This document shows positions 16,489 through 25,095 of a DNA stretch of 64,000 nt, one piece after another. The stretch lies in the NCBI RefSeq assembly GCF_015355785.1, contig NZ_JADKYW010000006.1:392936-456935 (forward strand), in the 5' to 3' direction. The DNA is from Arthrobacter gandavensis (GTDB lineage: Bacteria > Actinomycetota > Actinomycetes > Actinomycetales > Micrococcaceae). A program made the position numbers and the translations under genes. The notes beneath the pieces are model-generated. The model saw nothing but the letters and a program-made list of their open reading frames with translations. It was not told the origin of the DNA and did not search any database. The stretch's first letter is position 1. Every line of letters starts with the position of its first letter.

Positions 16489-18180
16489 TCATTCAACCAC
16501 CTCGGCGGTCGATGGGGGAGGCGCCGGGTTCCGGCGGGGCTTCCGTTTGAAACGGCGCCCGTCCCTCGCCAGTCCGGGCAAAGCAGCTGAAAGCCGCTGC
16601 AGGGACAGGCTGCCGAGCACGATGAAAAACGGAACATAGAGATAGAGGAAGCGCGCCCGGCCCTCGGAGAACATCAGAAAGACGAAAAGGCCCAGCAGCG
16701 CAACGCGGGCAGTTGCCACAGCCCGGGAATCGAGCGGCGGGCCCCGCAGGAGAACGCCTGCCCCGCAAAGCGCCAGAAGCAGGAACCAGGTCCCCTGCCA
16801 GAAGTTCAGCAGGAGTCCGAAGCCCGGGCGGCCGGGACCGAAGAAGTCCTGGATGCTGCGGCTCAGTTGATCATCCGCGATGAATTCGCTGGCAGTCATC
16901 CGGCCTTCACCCCACGCGAAGAAGGACCCGTCGCCTGTCATCCAGCGCAGCTTGGCGTTCAGGAATTCGGGGTAGCCCGCCGGGCCGCGTTCAGCCACCC
17001 GGTCCAGATACGCCTGCCAGGCGGCATCGAAGCGCGCCTGCGGATCGGCAACCGCCAACGTGGTGCTGCGGTCTTCCTCGTTGTAGGCACCGTAGTAGTC
17101 GCCGTGGGGTCCCGGGTACTGCTGGACGCCCACCTTCAGGAAGTGAGTAGCGGGAAGCGCGTACTCGTTCGCAGACACGCCCTCTGCCGGGACTCCTGAG
17201 CTGCGCACCCATGCACCGATCCCGGCGTAAGCCCCGGCGAAGGCGCAGGCCGCCGCCGTGACGGACAGTACGGCGACTGCGAGGTCCCTCCGCCACGAGG
17301 CCCGGCGCACGGACAACAGAACGACCAGTGATGCCGCCACCAGGACGATCAGGGCGGTGGGTTTGATTCCGTAGCCCACGGCGGACACCGTGCCTGCGGC
17401 CGCCCACAGCAGCAGCCGCGCAGGCAGCCGGCACCTGCCCGCCGCGAGCAGGAGGCAAAAGACAAGGATCGTCAAAGGCAGCGCCGCAATGTCCGAGTAG
17501 AAAACTGGCAGCCAGGGGGAGAGGACAATGAGGGCGGCCGAGGGAACCAGCGTGAGCCTGGCTGCGCGGCGGCCGCCGAGCAGCCAGGCTGCGGCCCAGG
17601 TAAGCAGCATGCCGCAGAACAGCAGTGCAGCACTGAGGTAGGCCGTTGACTGCCTGAGGTCCTGCGAGCCCAGCGCATCGGCCGCCCCGAGGAATCGGCT
17701 CAGCAGCAGCATCAGGAGGACGTTGTTGGGATTGACCTGGAAATAGGCGCGGTCCGCGGCCTCCGGGACCCCCTGGTCTGCCAGCCCGTACGCAGAATAG
17801 TAGACGGCTGCCGCGTCCCAGTCAGGCGGCAGCCGCACGGCATCCGCCAGGCGCGCCAGCACCGTGAACACAACAGCCCAGCCCAGCAGCGATCCGAGTG
17901 CGCGGATCCAGCGGAACCGGACCCGGCGGTCGATGAGCTCCAGGAGCCACGGAACCAGGAGCATCACACCCAGGACCAGGACGCCCAGCAGTGCTGCCGC
18001 CCAGGCCTCGTAGCGGGAGAACCCGTAGGATGGCACTGCCAGGTTTGAGACCAGGAGCCAGAGAACCAGCGCGCACCAGAAGAGACCCGCAGAACGCGGG
18101 AGCAGTCCCGCCCTCCCGCACGCTTTGTTGAACCGGCCCCGGACAGCGGCCTGGCTTCCAGGGACAACAGCGCGAGCCAT
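16489..18180 (-). CDS. Polytopic membrane protein resembling GT-C glycosyltransferases
   Basis: About 563 residues with roughly eleven hydrophobic segments. An early loop contains DWDAAAVYYSAYGLADQG (near 120-137), the usual place for the acidic catalytic residues of GT39/GT83-type enzymes. A large periplasmic loop near 350-440 precedes the last helices. Such enzymes move sugars from polyprenyl-phosphate donors to cell envelope acceptors. No precise family can be named. The ATG at 18180 with GGGGG upstream is preferred to the GTG at 18201. It is likely cotranscribed with pepN, but a functional link is not obvious. Confidence 0.7.
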   Translation of the reverse strand: MARAVVPGSQAAVRGRFNKACGRAGLLPRSAGLFWCALVLWLLVSNLAVPSYGFSRYEAWAAALLGVLVLGVMLLVPWLLELIDRRVRFRWIRALGSLLGWAVVFTVLARLADAVRLPPDWDAAAVYYSAYGLADQGVPEAADRAYFQVNPNNVLLMLLLSRFLGAADALGSQDLRQSTAYLSAALLFCGMLLTWAAAWLLGGRRAARLTLVPSAALIVLSPWLPVFYSDIAALPLTILVFCLLLAAGRCRLPARLLLWAAAGTVSAVGYGIKPTALIVLVAASLVVLLSVRRASWRRDLAVAVLSVTAAACAFAGAYAGIGAWVRSSGVPAEGVSANEYALPATHFLKVGVQQYPGPHGDYYGAYNEEDRSTTLAVADPQARFDAAWQAYLDRVAERGPAGYPEFLNAKLRWMTGDGSFFAWGEGRMTASEFIADDQLSRSIQDFFGPGRPGFGLLLNFWQGTWFLLLALCGAGVLLRGPPLDSRAVATARVALLGLFVFLMFSEGRARFLYLYVPFFIVLGSLSLQRLSAALPGLARDGRRFKRKPRRNPAPPPSTAEVVE

Positions 18181-18287
18181 ACCACCCCCTGGGTTCTCCA
18201 CCGCCGGATGTCGGAAGCTCAGAGACTATGCGGACCTCAGCGGCCCGGCAACGGGTACCCCCGCCGGGTCCCGGACAAACGACACGA

Positions 18288-19295
18288 TCAGGCAGGAACC
18301 AGCAGTATTGCCAGGCCAAGCGCCGCGGCGACGATGATGGCCCAGGACACCAGGGACGCCGCAGCCGCCCGGCCCCCGGTGCGGACCAGGCTGCGCAGGT
18401 TCACAGACGCGCCGAGCCCAAAGAGCGCTGCGGCGAAGAGCAGCTCCTGCGCCACGGCAGCAGCTTCCAGCAGGCCGGCCGGCAGCAGCCCGGTGGTCCT
18501 CAGCGCGACGGCCGCCACGAAACCGGCCACGAAAAGCGGAACCAGCGGAGGGAACTTCCCGGTGCCTCCGGCGGCACTCCGGCGGTGCTGCAGGCCGGCC
18601 AGCGCGCTGACCGGCGCGAGCGTCAGCACGCGCACCAGCTTGACGACGACGGCAAGGGCCAGCGCCGCCGCCCCTCCGGTCTGAGCGGTGGCCACCACCT
18701 GTCCCACGTCATGGACGGAAGCGCCGGCCAGGAACCCGAACCGCTCCGGGGACAAGCCCAGCACCGCACCAAGCAGCGGCAGCAAGGCGATGGCCAGCGT
18801 TCCGCACAGGGTCACCATCGCGGCCGGAACCGCAGTTCGTTCAGCCCGGATTCCCCTGGCGGCGGCAACAGCTCCAACCGCGGAGACCCCGCAGATCGAA
18901 AACCCGGCAGCCACCAGGACCGGCTGTTCTTCGGGAAGCCGAAAGACCCGGCACACCAGATAGGTCGTGCCGAAGGAAAAGCCCACCAGCGCAATGATCA
19001 GCACAACGGTAAGCCAGCCCAGTCCAGCGATGTCCGGCAGGGAAACCTTGAGGCCCAGCAGCACGATGCCCAGCCGCAGGAACTTCCTGGCGGAGAACGC
19101 CAGCCCCGGACGCCAGCGGCCGGCTGAGACCGCTGCCGGACCAGGCACATTACCCGCGAGGAGCCCTAGGAGGACCGCCGCCGTCAGTACCGGAACCGCA
19201 GGCCATGCCCGGTGCGCCAGCAGGCAGAGCACGACGGCGGCTGCTGCTGCAGCGAGGCCGGGGAGGCTGGTGCGAAGTACGGTGGGCGCTGGCAT
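18288..19295 (-). CDS. YeiH/UPF0324 family putative sulfate exporter
   Basis: 335 residues with about ten hydrophobic segments. The family texts LLGLKVSLPDI near 90, SICGVSAVGAVAAA near 145 and ASVHDVGQVVATA near 210 identify the YeiH/Cons_hypoth698 group, named putative sulfate exporters, though transport has rarely been shown. ATG 19295 follows ACAAGG at 7 nt. It is divergent from a P-type ATPase and shares a short intergenic region that contains a palindrome. Confidence 0.82.
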   Translation of the reverse strand: MPAPTVLRTSLPGLAAAAAAVVLCLLAHRAWPAVPVLTAAVLLGLLAGNVPGPAAVSAGRWRPGLAFSARKFLRLGIVLLGLKVSLPDIAGLGWLTVVLIIALVGFSFGTTYLVCRVFRLPEEQPVLVAAGFSICGVSAVGAVAAARGIRAERTAVPAAMVTLCGTLAIALLPLLGAVLGLSPERFGFLAGASVHDVGQVVATAQTGGAAALALAVVVKLVRVLTLAPVSALAGLQHRRSAAGGTGKFPPLVPLFVAGFVAAVALRTTGLLPAGLLEAAAVAQELLFAAALFGLGASVNLRSLVRTGGRAAAASLVSWAIIVAAALGLAILLVPA

Positions 19296-19316
19296 TCTCC
19301 AACCTTGTCCGAGAAC

Positions 19317-19331
19317 TTGGTGCGGCACCAA
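19317..19331. promoter_or_regulatory. Palindrome between the YeiH gene and the P-type ATPase gene
   Basis: TTGGTGC-G-GCACCAA is a perfect 15-bp odd palindrome 22 bp upstream of the YeiH start codon. Related GCACCA words recur at 19341 and 19381 toward the ATPase gene, and GGGTACCC lies at 19356-19363. The layout fits a regulator that controls one or both divergent genes. Confidence 0.4.
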
Positions 19332-19346
19332 CTCCGTACCGCACCA

Positions 19347-19375
19347 TTACCCCTCGGGTACCCCCTTGATAGACT
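19347..19375 (+). promoter_or_regulatory. Candidate promoter for the P-type ATPase gene
   Basis: TTACCC (19347-19352), a 17-bp spacer and TAGACT (19370-19375) give a start near 19382 and a leader of about 33 nt with AGGGG before the ATG at 19415. Confidence 0.45.
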
Positions 19376-19414
19376 GATCCGCACCAGTTGGCTCGCCGAG
19401 CACAGGGGCATCCC

Positions 19415-22198
19415 ATGCACCATGGCAGCAACTTCGAGGCCGGAACTCCTGCCGCCGGAGCGCCCGAATCCCCGGTGGCCGAGCCCTGGACGCGGAGCGG
19501 ACCGGAGGTCGCAGCGGCCCTGGACGTTGATCCGGCGTCCGGTCTGAGCCCGGGCGAAGCCGCCCGCCGGCTGGAACTCTGCGGATCCAACCAGCTGGCA
19601 GGAAAACCTCCGGTGCCAGCCTGGCGCAAGATCCTCAGGCTGCTTGCCGACCGGCTGATCCTGGTCCTCATCGCGGCAGCGGTGATCAGCGCCGTCGTTT
19701 CCCGGGACCTTGAAACACCTATCGTCATTCTGGCGGTGGTCATCCTGAACACCTGCCTGAACTTCATCCAGGAAAGGCGGGCTGAAAACAGTCTGGAGGC
19801 GCTGCGCCGGACGGATGTGGGAACCACACGGGTCCGCCGGGGCGGCAGCGTCACCACCCTCGCCCGCACTGGCCTGGTCCCCGGGGACATCGTGCTGCTG
19901 GAAGCGGGGGACTCCGTACCGGCAGACGGCAGGCTGCTGGAAGCTGTCCGGCTCCAGGCTGCGGAGGCCGCGCTGACGGGGGAGTCGCAGCCGGTCAACA
20001 AGGACGCCGCCTCCCTGCAGGCAGCTGATTCGCCGGTCGCCGACCGGCACGGCATGCTCTACATGGGCACCGACATCAGCCGGGGCCGGGCCATGATGGT
20101 AGTCACCGGCACCGGAATGGACACACAGATGGGCCGCATCGCCCACCTGCTCGGCAGCACCCGGGACGAGAAGACCACGCTGCAGCGCAGCATCGACCAG
20201 CTGGCGGCGCTGCTGACCTGGATCGCCCTTGGAGTCGTGGCACTCGTCTTCGTCCTCGGACTGCTCCGCGGCGAAGACCTGAACTCACTGCTCCTCACCT
20301 CCGTCTCCCTGGCAGTGGCCACCATTCCGGAAGGCCTGACCGCCGTCGTCGCCTTCACCCTTGCCATGGGGGCCTCGCGGCTGGCGGCACGGGGGGCAAT
20401 CATCAAACAGCTCTCAGCGGTGGAGACGCTGGGCGGAACATCGCACATCTGTACCGACAAGACGGGCACACTGACCCTGAATGAAATGACCGTGCGGCGG
20501 CTGGTATCCGCCTTCGGCCTTCGATGCCGCGTCACGGGGACCGGATACGGGCTGGAAGGCAAGATCCTCAGTCCCGACGGCGGCGAAGTCCCGGCAATGA
20601 CCGAGGCATACCTGGCCATGGTGCTGTGCAATGACGCATCAGTGACAGACGGGGTGCTCAGCGGCGACCCGACTGAAGGCGCCCTGGTGGTGCTGGCCGA
20701 GAAGGCGGGCATAGATCCGGTGGGCGCGCGCGCAGAGCATCCGCGGCTCGCGGAGGTGCCGTTCGACTCGGAATACAAGTTCATGGCCACGTTCAACACT
20801 GACCGGCGTGTCCAGGGCCGGAACTGGTGCAACGCCAAGGGAGCGCCGGGGGTGGTCCTGGACCTGTGCACCCACTTTGCCGGGCCGGACGGAGTGGAAC
20901 CCCTGACGCCGGAGCACCGGGACCGGGTTCGCACCGAAGTAGAAAAAATCGCCGATGCCGGGCTGCGCACCCTCGCAGTGGCCGGACGTCCGTTCGAGGA
21001 GCTTCCGCCTCCTGAACCGGAGGCGCTGCGCCGGGCAGTGGACGGACTGGTGCTGTACGCCGTCGTCGGCATCATGGATCCGCCGCGCCGCGAAGCGAAG
21101 GACGCAATCGAAGAGGCGCGTGCCGCCGGGATTCGGGTGCACATGATCACCGGCGACCATCTGGTGACGGCGTCAGCCATCGCCAAGGACCTGGGCATCC
21201 CGGGGCAGGCAGTGGCCGGTTCGGCCTTGGACGGGCTCGATGGCCTGCAGCTGGAGGAGCTCGCCCCGAAGGTGGGCGTGCTGGCCAGGGTCTCGCCTGA
21301 GCACAAGCTGCGGGTCGTGGAGGCGCTGCAGGCTGACGGTTCGGTGGTCGCCATGACGGGCGACGGCGTCAACGACGCTCCGGCCTTGAAGCGGGCGGAC
21401 ATTGGAATTGCCATGGGCATCACCGGGACGGATGTGTCCAAGGGTGCCGCACGGATGATCCTCACCGATGACAACTTCGCCACCATTGTTGCCGCGGTCC
21501 GGGAAGGCCGCGGGATCTACGCCAACATCATCAAGTTCGTCCGGTTCCAGCTGACCACCGCGTGGGGATTCGTACTGATCTTCCTGGCCGCTGCGGCGTT
21601 CGGCTTCGCGGGCGGAGCGCCCTTCACAGCCATCCAAATCCTGTGGGTGAACATCATCATGGACGGTCCGCCCGCCCTGGCGCTCGGCGTCGACTCCACC
21701 GATCCCAAGGTCATGAGGCAGCCCCCGCGCAGGCCCCGCGAGCCGCTGCTGACCGGCCAGCGGCTCGCCGCGCTGGCGGTCTCCGGGCTGGTTATGGCCG
21801 CAGGAACCTGCTGGGTGCTGCTGGCCGCGCCGTCGCTCTTCCCCGAAGCTGCCGCCGCAAGCACCAATTTCGCCACCACCATGGCCTTCACGACGTTCGT
21901 GTTCTACCAGGTCTTCAACCTGCTCAATGTCCGCAGCGAGACGTCTTCGGTCTTCTCGCTGCAGACGTTCACCAACCGGACCATCTGGTTGGCGCTGGGC
22001 GCGGTGGTCCTGCTGCAGGTGCTCGTGGTGCAGCTGGGGTTCTTCGAGGATCTCTTCGAGACCGTTCCGCTGGACTCCGACCAGTGGCTGCTCTGCCTGG
22101 GGGCAGCGGGCACCATAGTCCTGGTGTCTGAGCTCGGCAAGGGAGCAGGCGCGCTTCGCCGCCGTGCCGCTACCAGGGCGAGGGCCGGTAATCCTTAA
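19415..22198 (+). CDS. Cation-transporting P-type ATPase (P2 type, Ca2+/Na+-ATPase-like)
   Basis: 927 residues. The N-terminal cation ATPase domain (about 25-95) precedes TM1-2 (LIAAAVISAVV). The actuator motif is LTGES, TM4 has ATIPEGLTAVV near 305, phosphorylation site ICTDKTGTLT near 345-354, and hinge MTGDGVNDAPALKRADIG near 645. The C-terminal domain holds about six helices. The PEGL motif places it among P2 pumps of the SERCA/PMR1/Na+ kind, and PEGLT instead of PEGLP leaves the ion open. The ATG at 19415 is preferred over TTG 19388. The last 29 bp overlap the 3' end of the convergent SDR gene. Confidence 0.88.
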   Translation: MHHGSNFEAGTPAAGAPESPVAEPWTRSGPEVAAALDVDPASGLSPGEAARRLELCGSNQLAGKPPVPAWRKILRLLADRLILVLIAAAVISAVVSRDLETPIVILAVVILNTCLNFIQERRAENSLEALRRTDVGTTRVRRGGSVTTLARTGLVPGDIVLLEAGDSVPADGRLLEAVRLQAAEAALTGESQPVNKDAASLQAADSPVADRHGMLYMGTDISRGRAMMVVTGTGMDTQMGRIAHLLGSTRDEKTTLQRSIDQLAALLTWIALGVVALVFVLGLLRGEDLNSLLLTSVSLAVATIPEGLTAVVAFTLAMGASRLAARGAIIKQLSAVETLGGTSHICTDKTGTLTLNEMTVRRLVSAFGLRCRVTGTGYGLEGKILSPDGGEVPAMTEAYLAMVLCNDASVTDGVLSGDPTEGALVVLAEKAGIDPVGARAEHPRLAEVPFDSEYKFMATFNTDRRVQGRNWCNAKGAPGVVLDLCTHFAGPDGVEPLTPEHRDRVRTEVEKIADAGLRTLAVAGRPFEELPPPEPEALRRAVDGLVLYAVVGIMDPPRREAKDAIEEARAAGIRVHMITGDHLVTASAIAKDLGIPGQAVAGSALDGLDGLQLEELAPKVGVLARVSPEHKLRVVEALQADGSVVAMTGDGVNDAPALKRADIGIAMGITGTDVSKGAARMILTDDNFATIVAAVREGRGIYANIIKFVRFQLTTAWGFVLIFLAAAAFGFAGGAPFTAIQILWVNIIMDGPPALALGVDSTDPKVMRQPPRRPREPLLTGQRLAALAVSGLVMAAGTCWVLLAAPSLFPEAAAASTNFATTMAFTTFVFYQVFNLLNVRSETSSVFSLQTFTNRTIWLALGAVVLLQVLVVQLGFFEDLFETVPLDSDQWLLCLGAAGTIVLVSELGKGAGALRRRAATRARAGNP

Positions 22199-23609
22199 GG
22201 AAGACGCCGTGGAGGTCTGCTCCGGCCTCACCCATCACGATCGGGTCGTAGACGCGCGCAGCACCGTCCACCAGGTCCAGCGGTGCATGGAATCCTTCTT
22301 CGGCCAACCGGACCTTGGTGGGATGCGGCCGTTCATCGGTAATCCAGCCGGTATCCACGGCGGTCATCAGGATGCCGTCGGTTTCCAGCATTTCTCCGGC
22401 GCTGGTGCGCGTGAGCATGTTGAGCGATGCTTTGGCCATATTTGTGTGGGGATGTCCCGGACCCTTGTAACGGCGGGCAAACTGGCCCTCCATTGCGGAG
22501 ACGTTCACAATGTACTTGCGCCGTGCAGGTGAGGCCGCCATGGCCGGGCGGAGCCGGTTGACCAGCAGGAACGGTGCGGTCACGTTGCACAGCTGCACTT
22601 CGAGCATTTCCAGCGGCTCAACCTGGTCCACCACCTGGGTCCAGGAGTTGACCGGCGCGGTGTCCGGCACCAGCCCGCCGGCATCAATCGCCGTGCCGTC
22701 GCCAAGCTTGGCAAGGGATGAAGACCCGGCCGTCAGTGCCAGGGAGGTGACGGCGTCGCCGGCCAGTACGGGATGCTCGGCGATTGAACCGGCCAGCGCG
22801 GTGGGATGGGCGTTGTAGGTATTGCCGAACGTCACCAGTTCCGGCATGGCCCGGCTGGAGGGGAGCTCCTCCAGCTCAGCGTCCACCAGCGGCTGGTAGG
22901 CGTTGGAGCTGCGCCGCACGGTCTGCGCCGCGTTGTTGACCAGGATGTCCAGCGGCCCTTCAGCCGCCACTGCATCAGCCAGGGAGATCACCTGGGCCGG
23001 ATCACGCAGGTCGATTCCCACGATCTTCAGGCGATGGAGCCAGTCCGCGGAATCCTCCATCGCGGCGAAGCGGCGTGCCGCGTCCCGGGGGAAGCGCGTG
23101 GTGATGGTGGTATGGGCGCCGTCGCGCAGCAGCCGCAGGGCGATGTACATGCCAATCTTGGCGCGGCCGCCGGTGAGCAGCGCGCGCCGGCCGGAGAGGT
23201 CCGTCCGGGCATCACGCTTTGCGTGGCTGAAAGCAGCGCACTCGGGGCAGAGCTGGTGGTAGAAGGCATCCACCAGGGTGTAGGGCTGCTTGCAGATGTA
23301 GCAGTTCCGGGGTTTGAGAAGGGTGCCCGCGGACGGTCCGTGCGCTGAGCTGCGCAGCTGCGCACCCCTCGTCTCGTCATCGATCCGGTCCGCGGCACCA
23401 GTTGCGGTGCGGGCAACGACGGCGCGGTCGGCTTCGGCCACGGCTTCCCGCTTGGTCACCTTGCGGTGCTTCTTCACTGCCTTGAACATCTTCGCCGTGG
23501 CCCGGCGGACGGCCACGTGGTCCGGATGGTCTTCGTCCAGGGCATGGATGGTGGAGAGAACCCGAAGGCAGGTGCTGAGGTCTTCGGGGCTGAGTTCTGT
23601 GCTGCTCAT
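22170..23609 (-). CDS. Zinc-ribbon/SDR fusion protein with non-canonical active site
   Basis: 479 residues. A helical N-terminus (about 1-95) is followed by a zinc ribbon CYICKQPY...CPEC (about 102-125), then an SDR domain with TGGRAKIG near 146, LVNNAAQTV near 225 and catalytic Ser in NVSAMEG near 375. The YxxxK site reads TNMAK, so the Tyr is a Thr. The ribbon and the helical part may bring it to a protein or nucleic acid partner. No pathway is evident from neighbours. The pattern HPHTNMAKASLNML looks ordered rather than decayed. The gene overlaps the P-type ATPase gene tail to tail by 29 bp. Confidence 0.78.
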   Translation of the reverse strand: MSSTELSPEDLSTCLRVLSTIHALDEDHPDHVAVRRATAKMFKAVKKHRKVTKREAVAEADRAVVARTATGAADRIDDETRGAQLRSSAHGPSAGTLLKPRNCYICKQPYTLVDAFYHQLCPECAAFSHAKRDARTDLSGRRALLTGGRAKIGMYIALRLLRDGAHTTITTRFPRDAARRFAAMEDSADWLHRLKIVGIDLRDPAQVISLADAVAAEGPLDILVNNAAQTVRRSSNAYQPLVDAELEELPSSRAMPELVTFGNTYNAHPTALAGSIAEHPVLAGDAVTSLALTAGSSSLAKLGDGTAIDAGGLVPDTAPVNSWTQVVDQVEPLEMLEVQLCNVTAPFLLVNRLRPAMAASPARRKYIVNVSAMEGQFARRYKGPGHPHTNMAKASLNMLTRTSAGEMLETDGILMTAVDTGWITDERPHPTKVRLAEEGFHAPLDLVDGAARVYDPIVMGEAGADLHGVFLKDYRPSPW

Positions 23610-23687
23610 GGATCACGTTTCTGCGGTGGGCCCGCCGGGGGTATTCCGGCGGAGGTCAAAATGGTGCACCTCGACCTTACCGCTAAC

Positions 23688-23712
23688 CCGCCCGGCGCCC
23701 CTTATCGGGCGG
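23688..23712 (-). terminator. Weak hairpin downstream of glgC
   Basis: CCGCCCG (23688-23694) and CGGGCGG (23706-23712) flank an 11-nt loop, 24 bp after the glgC stop. No U-tract follows, so termination is uncertain. Confidence 0.35.
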
Positions 23713-23735
23713 TCCGGGCCACACCAGGCGCACCG

Positions 23736-24980
23736 TCACTCCAGCCGTACCGTCTGCCCCTTGCTGAGTACCGTCAGCCCGGACGCCGTGACCGTGTAGC
23801 CGCGCGCTAGGTCCAGCTCGCGGTCCACCCCGATGGTTGCCCCAGGCGGAATCTCGACGAACTTGTCCACGATTGCCCGCTTGACCACGGCACCCTGGCC
23901 GATCCGCACCCCGTCCATGATCACGCTGTCGCTGACCGTGGCACCGGAGTCGACGTAGACGTCGTGGCCGAGCACCGAACCGCTCACCGTGCCGCCGGAG
24001 ATCACGGCCCCATTGGCGACGATTGAATCAACCGCCGTGCCGGGGGCTGCTGTCGAATCCCGCACGAACTTCGCCGGCGGCGAAGTGCTCTGCCGGGTGT
24101 AGATCGGCCACTCCAGGTTGTAGAGGTTGAAGGACGGCACCGGGGAGATCAGGTCCATGTGCGCGTCGTAGTAGGCATCCAGGGTGCCTACGTCGCGCCA
24201 GTAGCGCTGGTCGCGTTCGGTGGCACCGGGAATAATGTTCTCGGTGAAGTCGTAGACGTTGGCCTCGCCGCGTTCAACGAACCACGGGATGATGTCCCCG
24301 CCCATGTCGTGCTTGGTGATCAGGCGTTCGGCGTCGACCCGCAGTGCCTCCACCAGGGCATCGGTGGTGAAGACGTAGTTGCCCATGGAGGCGAGGAAGC
24401 TGCCGGGATCATCGGGCAGGCCGGGCGTGCTGGACGGCTTTTCAACGAAGGCGGCGATCCGGCCCGGGTCTCCGGGATCCGTTTCGATAACGCCGAACTG
24501 GTCAGCCATGGCCAGCGGCTGCCGGACTGCGGCAACGCTGCACGGGGCTCCGGAGGCTATGTGGGCCTCCACCATCTGCGAGAAATCCATCCGGTAGACG
24601 TGGTCCGCACCAATAACGACGACGATGTCCGGCCTCGCGTCGTCGATCAGGTTCATCGACTGGTACAGCGCGTTGGCGCTGCCCAGGAACCAGCTCTTGC
24701 CTACCCGCTGCTGCGCCGGCACGGAAGCAACGTAGTTCTGCAGCTGGGTGGACAGGCGCCAGGTTTCTGAGATGTGACGGTCCAGGCTGTGGGACTTGTA
24801 CTGGGTCAGCACCACGATCTGCAGGTAGCCGGAGTTGACCAGGTTGGAGAGGGCAAAGTCGATCAGCCGGTATTTGCCGGCGAACGGCACCGCAGGTTTG
24901 GCCCGGTCGGCGGTCAGCGGCATCAGCCGCTTACCTTCGCCGCCGGCGAGGACGACGGACAGGACTTTCTTCGGTGCCAT
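23736..24980 (-). CDS. glgC: Glucose-1-phosphate adenylyltransferase (ADP-glucose pyrophosphorylase)
   Basis: 414 residues. The nucleotidyltransferase domain opens [28 protein letters not shown] with the G-rich loop and the KP motif. [10 protein letters not shown] follows near 45, and [12 protein letters not shown] near 120 carries the metal-binding Asp. A left-handed beta-helix C-terminus carries hexapeptide-like repeats ([36 protein letters not shown]). It makes ADP-glucose from ATP and glucose-1-phosphate for glycogen-like glucans. Divergent from glgA across 115 bp, a standard actinobacterial pairing. Confidence 0.95.
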   Translation of the reverse strand: MAPKKVLSVVLAGGEGKRLMPLTADRAKPAVPFAGKYRLIDFALSNLVNSGYLQIVVLTQYKSHSLDRHISETWRLSTQLQNYVASVPAQQRVGKSWFLGSANALYQSMNLIDDARPDIVVVIGADHVYRMDFSQMVEAHIASGAPCSVAAVRQPLAMADQFGVIETDPGDPGRIAAFVEKPSSTPGLPDDPGSFLASMGNYVFTTDALVEALRVDAERLITKHDMGGDIIPWFVERGEANVYDFTENIIPGATERDQRYWRDVGTLDAYYDAHMDLISPVPSFNLYNLEWPIYTRQSTSPPAKFVRDSTAAPGTAVDSIVANGAVISGGTVSGSVLGHDVYVDSGATVSDSVIMDGVRIGQGAVVKRAIVDKFVEIPPGATIGVDRELDLARGYTVTASGLTVLSKGQTVRLE

Positions 24981-25083
24981 GGGTCTGCTCCTGACTGTTC
25001 CCGGGGACCGGGAAGAACGGTTAAGCGGTGCTGACTGGGAAGCCTGCTGACAAACAGACTAGATCACTGCGCCTGATGTGCAC

Positions 25084-25089
25084 TACGTT
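25084..25089 (+). promoter_or_regulatory. -10 element (TACGTT) of a leaderless glgA transcript
   Basis: TACGTT ends 6 nt before GTG 25096. It favours GTG 25096 over the in-frame GTG 25078, which lies upstream of this element. Confidence 0.5.
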
Positions 25090-25095
25090 GAACAA

